Assembly (NCBI GenBank): GCA_000421065.1
Contig: ATWD01000001.1
Location: forward strand, 3,216,001 to 3,280,000
Direction of reading: 5' to 3'
DNA from: Acidobacteriaceae bacterium TAA 166
GTDB taxonomy: Bacteria; Acidobacteriota; Terriglobia; Terriglobales; Acidobacteriaceae
Length of the DNA: 64,000 bases
The notes beneath the pieces were generated by a model. It had not been told where the DNA came from. It searched no databases and saw only the letters and a list, made by a program, of their open reading frames with translations. Positions 58,665 to 64,000 of this stretch are shown here, in pieces (the first letter of the stretch is position 1; each line of letters opens with the position of its first letter). Position numbers and translations under genes: made by a program.

Positions 58665-59114
58665 CTAAGAGCTGCGATTTTGAAATAAATTATTCAGCTG
58701 CTCCATGTAGGAGCGATCGAGAGTCCATCGGCACTTCATCGATAGGGGCACCCTGATTGTTCCTCCGCCGAATCGTTTGAAGGGCAGCATGCAGGCGCTT
58801 TCCCTATAAGCTCGCCATTTGGCGTCCGTTTGATTGAGTGCGTCCAGTTCTTCGTGTGATCCCGTAGTTCCTCGAAGATTCTCAACGAAAGCGTCCAGGT
58901 GCACCTCAATCTCTTCCAACTCTTTGTCCATGCACGCAATGTGAGGTTGGGCGGAATCGTTCTCCGTGCACGGCGTCTTCGACCGAGAGAACACGGCGGT
59001 GTACTCTTGGGTAGCCGCAGCTCCATGGTCGACGCCAGTGGACTGGCTATTCGTTGCTACGCAAATTGCCAGATAGACGCAGACTGCTAGAGATTTAAAG
59101 AAGTATCGCGTCAT
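58665..59114 (-). CDS. LprI/DUF1311-like exported protein
   Basis: This 149-residue protein has a signal peptide (residues 1-25, AVCVYLAICVATNSQS). The mature part matches the lysozyme-inhibitor LprI N-terminal type: CMDKELEEIEVHLDAFVENL near 60, LNQTDAKWRAYRESACML near 92 and GGTIRVPLSMKCRWTLDRSY near the C-terminus, with Cys residues spaced for disulfides. The region is AT-richer than its neighbours (27 G+C of 60 at 58681-58740). An in-frame ATG at 59126 is an alternative start. Inhibition of lysozyme is not proven for this group. Confidence 0.8.
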   Translation of the reverse strand: MTRYFFKSLAVCVYLAICVATNSQSTGVDHGAAATQEYTAVFSRSKTPCTENDSAQPHIACMDKELEEIEVHLDAFVENLRGTTGSHEELDALNQTDAKWRAYRESACMLPFKRFGGGTIRVPLSMKCRWTLDRSYMEQLNNLFQNRSS

Positions 59115-59209
59115 GGGCGTTCCCATGTTTTTAGAAAAGTATAAAAGCGCGAGTTTGCAGTAGTCGGTGCTTCTCGGATTTGTGTTGTTCGAATGGAGAG
59201 TGAAATCCA

Positions 59210-59668
59210 TCAATGCTTGAGGGAGCGGCCGAGGTTGGTGAGGATCAGGGTGAAAAAGGAGAGGCCGCGGCGTCCGTCTTCGCTGGTGGCTCGGCGGAAG
59301 AGCTGCCAGGAGGAGGGAGGCGTGGTCTCGCGCTTGTGCTGCTCGGAGCTCTGGCGCATGGCCTGGGCTACGGGCGCGAGGACTTCGGGATCGAGCGAGG
59401 CGAGGACCTTGGCAGCTTCCAGGAGATTGAGCAGGGCGGTCTTGCCCTCCTCGGTGTTGGCGGCCTCGGCGAGGCGGCCTGCGATCTTGTCGCGGGCGGT
59501 GATGAGGCCGTGGACGGCGTCGAGGGTGCCATTGTCGTGGGCGGCCTGGAGGATGTCGTAGACGACGAGGAGGGCCTCGGCGTGCTCGCGGGGGGCGCGG
59601 GCGAGGCGGCGCTCGAGCTCGAGGTGTGGATCGACGGGGGCGGGCTTGAAGGTGATCGGGTTTGCCAT
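59210..59668 (-). CDS. DUF1641 protein, formate dehydrogenase-associated
   Basis: This 152-residue helical protein belongs to the DUF1641 group: LERRLARAPREHAEALLVVYDILQAAHDNGTLDAVHGLI near 18-56 and LLNLLEAAKVLASLDPEVLAPVAQAM near 83. In Bacillus the group (YrhD) sits beside a formate dehydrogenase alpha subunit (YrhE), as here. It may help electron transfer or membrane attachment; the role is not known. AGGAG lies about eight bases before the ATG. A long family A repeat fills the gap to the dehydrogenase gene. Confidence 0.85.
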   Translation of the reverse strand: MANPITFKPAPVDPHLELERRLARAPREHAEALLVVYDILQAAHDNGTLDAVHGLITARDKIAGRLAEAANTEEGKTALLNLLEAAKVLASLDPEVLAPVAQAMRQSSEQHKRETTPPSSWQLFRRATSEDGRRGLSFFTLILTNLGRSLKH

Positions 59669-59693
59669 TTATCTGCTCCTGCTCTGGATTACA

Positions 59694-59924
59694 TTGGCCT
59701 GCCGGCCAGGCCCACTGCGCTCGGCCACCCCACAAACGAAGACCTGTTTGTGGGAACCCCGGTACGGGCGGTTACTTTGTAACGCGTGTGTCCCCTTTGG
59801 GATGAAGGCTCCCGTTGGTCGCTTGCGAAAATGTTTGCGCCGACCAGCGGAAGGCCCACGGCGAAGCTGGTATACGCGTCACGAAGTGACCGCCGCCCGC
59901 GCAGGGCGCCCGCGCGGCAGCGCT
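59694..59924 (+). repeat. Family A palindromic repeat, long copy A10
   Basis: This is the most complete copy: left end TTGGCCTGCCGGCC, CCCCACAAA/TGTTTGTGGG hairpin, long left arm changed to GCGGTTACTTTGTAACGCG, core GCTCCCGTTGGTCG with CGACCAGCGG, intact right arm GCGTCACGAAGTGACCGC, and right end GCGCGGCAGCGCT. It fills the spacer between the formate dehydrogenase stop and the DUF1641 start, nine bases from the former. Confidence 0.88.
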
Positions 59925-59932
59925 GTCCTCGT

Positions 59933-63013
<3,081 letters not shown>

Positions 63014-63110
63014 AGTGACTCAGATGCTACGCCAAAAGCAGGCGTTTGCCGAGAGGTTTGTGGCAGGAGCGGAGCGGCGCTTCGAGGATGGATGGCCATC
63101 TAAAGAAGCG

Positions 63111-63992
63111 ATGGGAGAGCAAGGGAAGATTCGGATCGGGATCTCGGGCTGGAGGTATGCCGGATGGCGCGGCGTGTTTTATCCGCGTGGCTTGGCGCAG
63201 CGCAGGGAGCTGGAGTTCGCCTCGCACTCCTTCGACACGATCGAGATTAATGGGACGTTTTATTCGCTGCAGAGGCCGGAGAGTTTTACCCGGTGGGCGG
63301 CGGAGACGCCGGAGAATTTTGTCTTCGCGGTGAAGGGATCGCGCTACCTTACGCACATGTTGAAGCTGCGGGAGGTGCGGGTTCCGCTGGCAAATTTTTT
63401 TGGCAGCGGTCTGCTGCTGCTGGGAGAGAAGCTGGGGCCGCTGCTGTGGCAGTTTCCTCCGCAGATGAGGTTCGATCGCGAGCGTTTCGAGGAGTTTTTT
63501 AAGATTCTGCCGCGCTCGCATCGTGAGGCGGCGGCGCTGATGCGGCGGCATGGGAGCCGGATGGGGGAGGGTGCGGGGTTTCGGGTGCGGCGGGATGCAA
63601 GGCTGAGGCACTGCGTGGAGATTCGTCACGAGAGCTTTGTCACGGCGGAGTTTGTGGAGCTGCTGCGCGCGCACGACATCGGACTGGTGGTGGCCGATAC
63701 GGTGGAGTGGCCGCTGTTGATGGATGTGAGTTCGGACTTTGTGTACTGCAGGCTGCATGGATCGGAGCAACTCTACACCAGCGGGTATGAGGACGCGGCG
63801 CTGGAGGTGTGGGCGGACCGGGTGAGGACGTGGGCGCGCGGAGACCAGCCTGAAGGGCGTCGTGCCGATGGTAAGGACGTGGAGGTGCGGCCTCGGGACG
63901 TGTATGTGTACTTTGATAATGATGCCAAGGTGCGGGCTCCGGTGGATGCCAAGGGATTGCGGGAGCGGGTGGATGGTAGAGTGGGGAGTTGA
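63111..63992 (+). CDS. DUF72 (YecE-like) protein
   Basis: This 293-residue TIM-barrel-like protein belongs to DUF72: RIGISGWRYAGWRGVFYP at the N-terminus, FDTIEINGTFYSLQRPESF near 38, FVFAVKGSRYLTH near 66, LLWQFPPQMRFD near 107 and FVYCRLHGSEQLY near 208. The function is unknown. The frame is open back to 62895, and an ATG at 63024 is possible, but 63111 fits the family N-terminus. It is divergent from fdhA. The window ends with an ATG at 63995 that may begin the next gene. Confidence 0.87.
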   Translation: MGEQGKIRIGISGWRYAGWRGVFYPRGLAQRRELEFASHSFDTIEINGTFYSLQRPESFTRWAAETPENFVFAVKGSRYLTHMLKLREVRVPLANFFGSGLLLLGEKLGPLLWQFPPQMRFDRERFEEFFKILPRSHREAAALMRRHGSRMGEGAGFRVRRDARLRHCVEIRHESFVTAEFVELLRAHDIGLVVADTVEWPLLMDVSSDFVYCRLHGSEQLYTSGYEDAALEVWADRVRTWARGDQPEGRRADGKDVEVRPRDVYVYFDNDAKVRAPVDAKGLRERVDGRVGS

Positions 63993-64000
63993 CGATGAAT

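Overview
The window is a GC-rich chromosomal segment that reads as an acidobacterium of the Acidobacteriaceae/Terriglobia type (Granulicella, Terriglobus and Edaphobacter are the closest in feel). This is inferred from family content: an orphan MacB-like permease of the acidobacterial ADOP type, a VWFA-related protein of the acidobacterial type, a CE15 esterase, a TonB-dependent receptor, a ThuA-like protein and many short gene strings separated by palindromic spacers. No rRNA, tRNA, prophage, transposase or CRISPR array was recognised.

Layout. 1-3.4 kb: 3' part of a CE15-like esterase and the ADOP permease. 3.6-13.7 kb: central sugar metabolism: superoxide dismutase, a GH15 glucoamylase-type enzyme, transketolase, then gnd, zwf, pgl and glk. 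Together these liberate glucose, phosphorylate it and run the oxidative pentose phosphate route; rpe lies further on at 32.3 kb. 13.8-18.3 kb: M1 aminopeptidase, MFS transporter, PPOX-like protein. 18.3-25.7 kb: a tight minus-strand string nadC-birA-unknown-rRNA/tRNA uracil methyltransferase-comEC-unknown-GNAT. 25.7-35.9 kb: a small membrane protein, valS, two related exported proteins, bamD, rpe, a UvrC-like protein with an apparently dead nuclease domain, and pmbA. 36-41 kb: a repeat cluster, an MFS exporter, a GAF-domain remnant, an SDR/TetR pair with a palindromic operator, and a ThuA protein. 41.7-51.7 kb: TonB receptor, an AT-rich FRG-domain gene, tldD (partner of pmbA), VWFA protein, FosA-like protein, DUF1906 protein, DinB protein and a predicted PD-(D/E)XK nuclease of unknown role. 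51.7-58 kb: dusB (with an inserted repeat inside the reading frame), a TfoX/YjbR-like protein, rpmE, a DnaC-like ATPase, an OmpA-family protein and kdsA. 58.3-64 kb: VOC protein, LprI-like protein, DUF1641 protein, a large cysteine-type formate dehydrogenase and a DUF72 protein.

The most striking unexplained structure is a family of interspersed palindromic repeats (family A, ten copies: four long of about 180-230 bp, one medium, five short) found only between genes, in both orientations, often filling the whole spacer. Long copies carry nested inverted repeats. One copy (59694-59924) has a paired base change that keeps a local hairpin intact, which hints that the hairpin itself matters. A second hairpin family (B, three copies) and a third repeat (C, two copies, one inside dusB) share the same spacers. 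Other points worth a look are a comEC gene that seems to start at a non-standard codon, the dusB insertion, the nuclease-dead UvrC relative and the AT-rich FRG gene.
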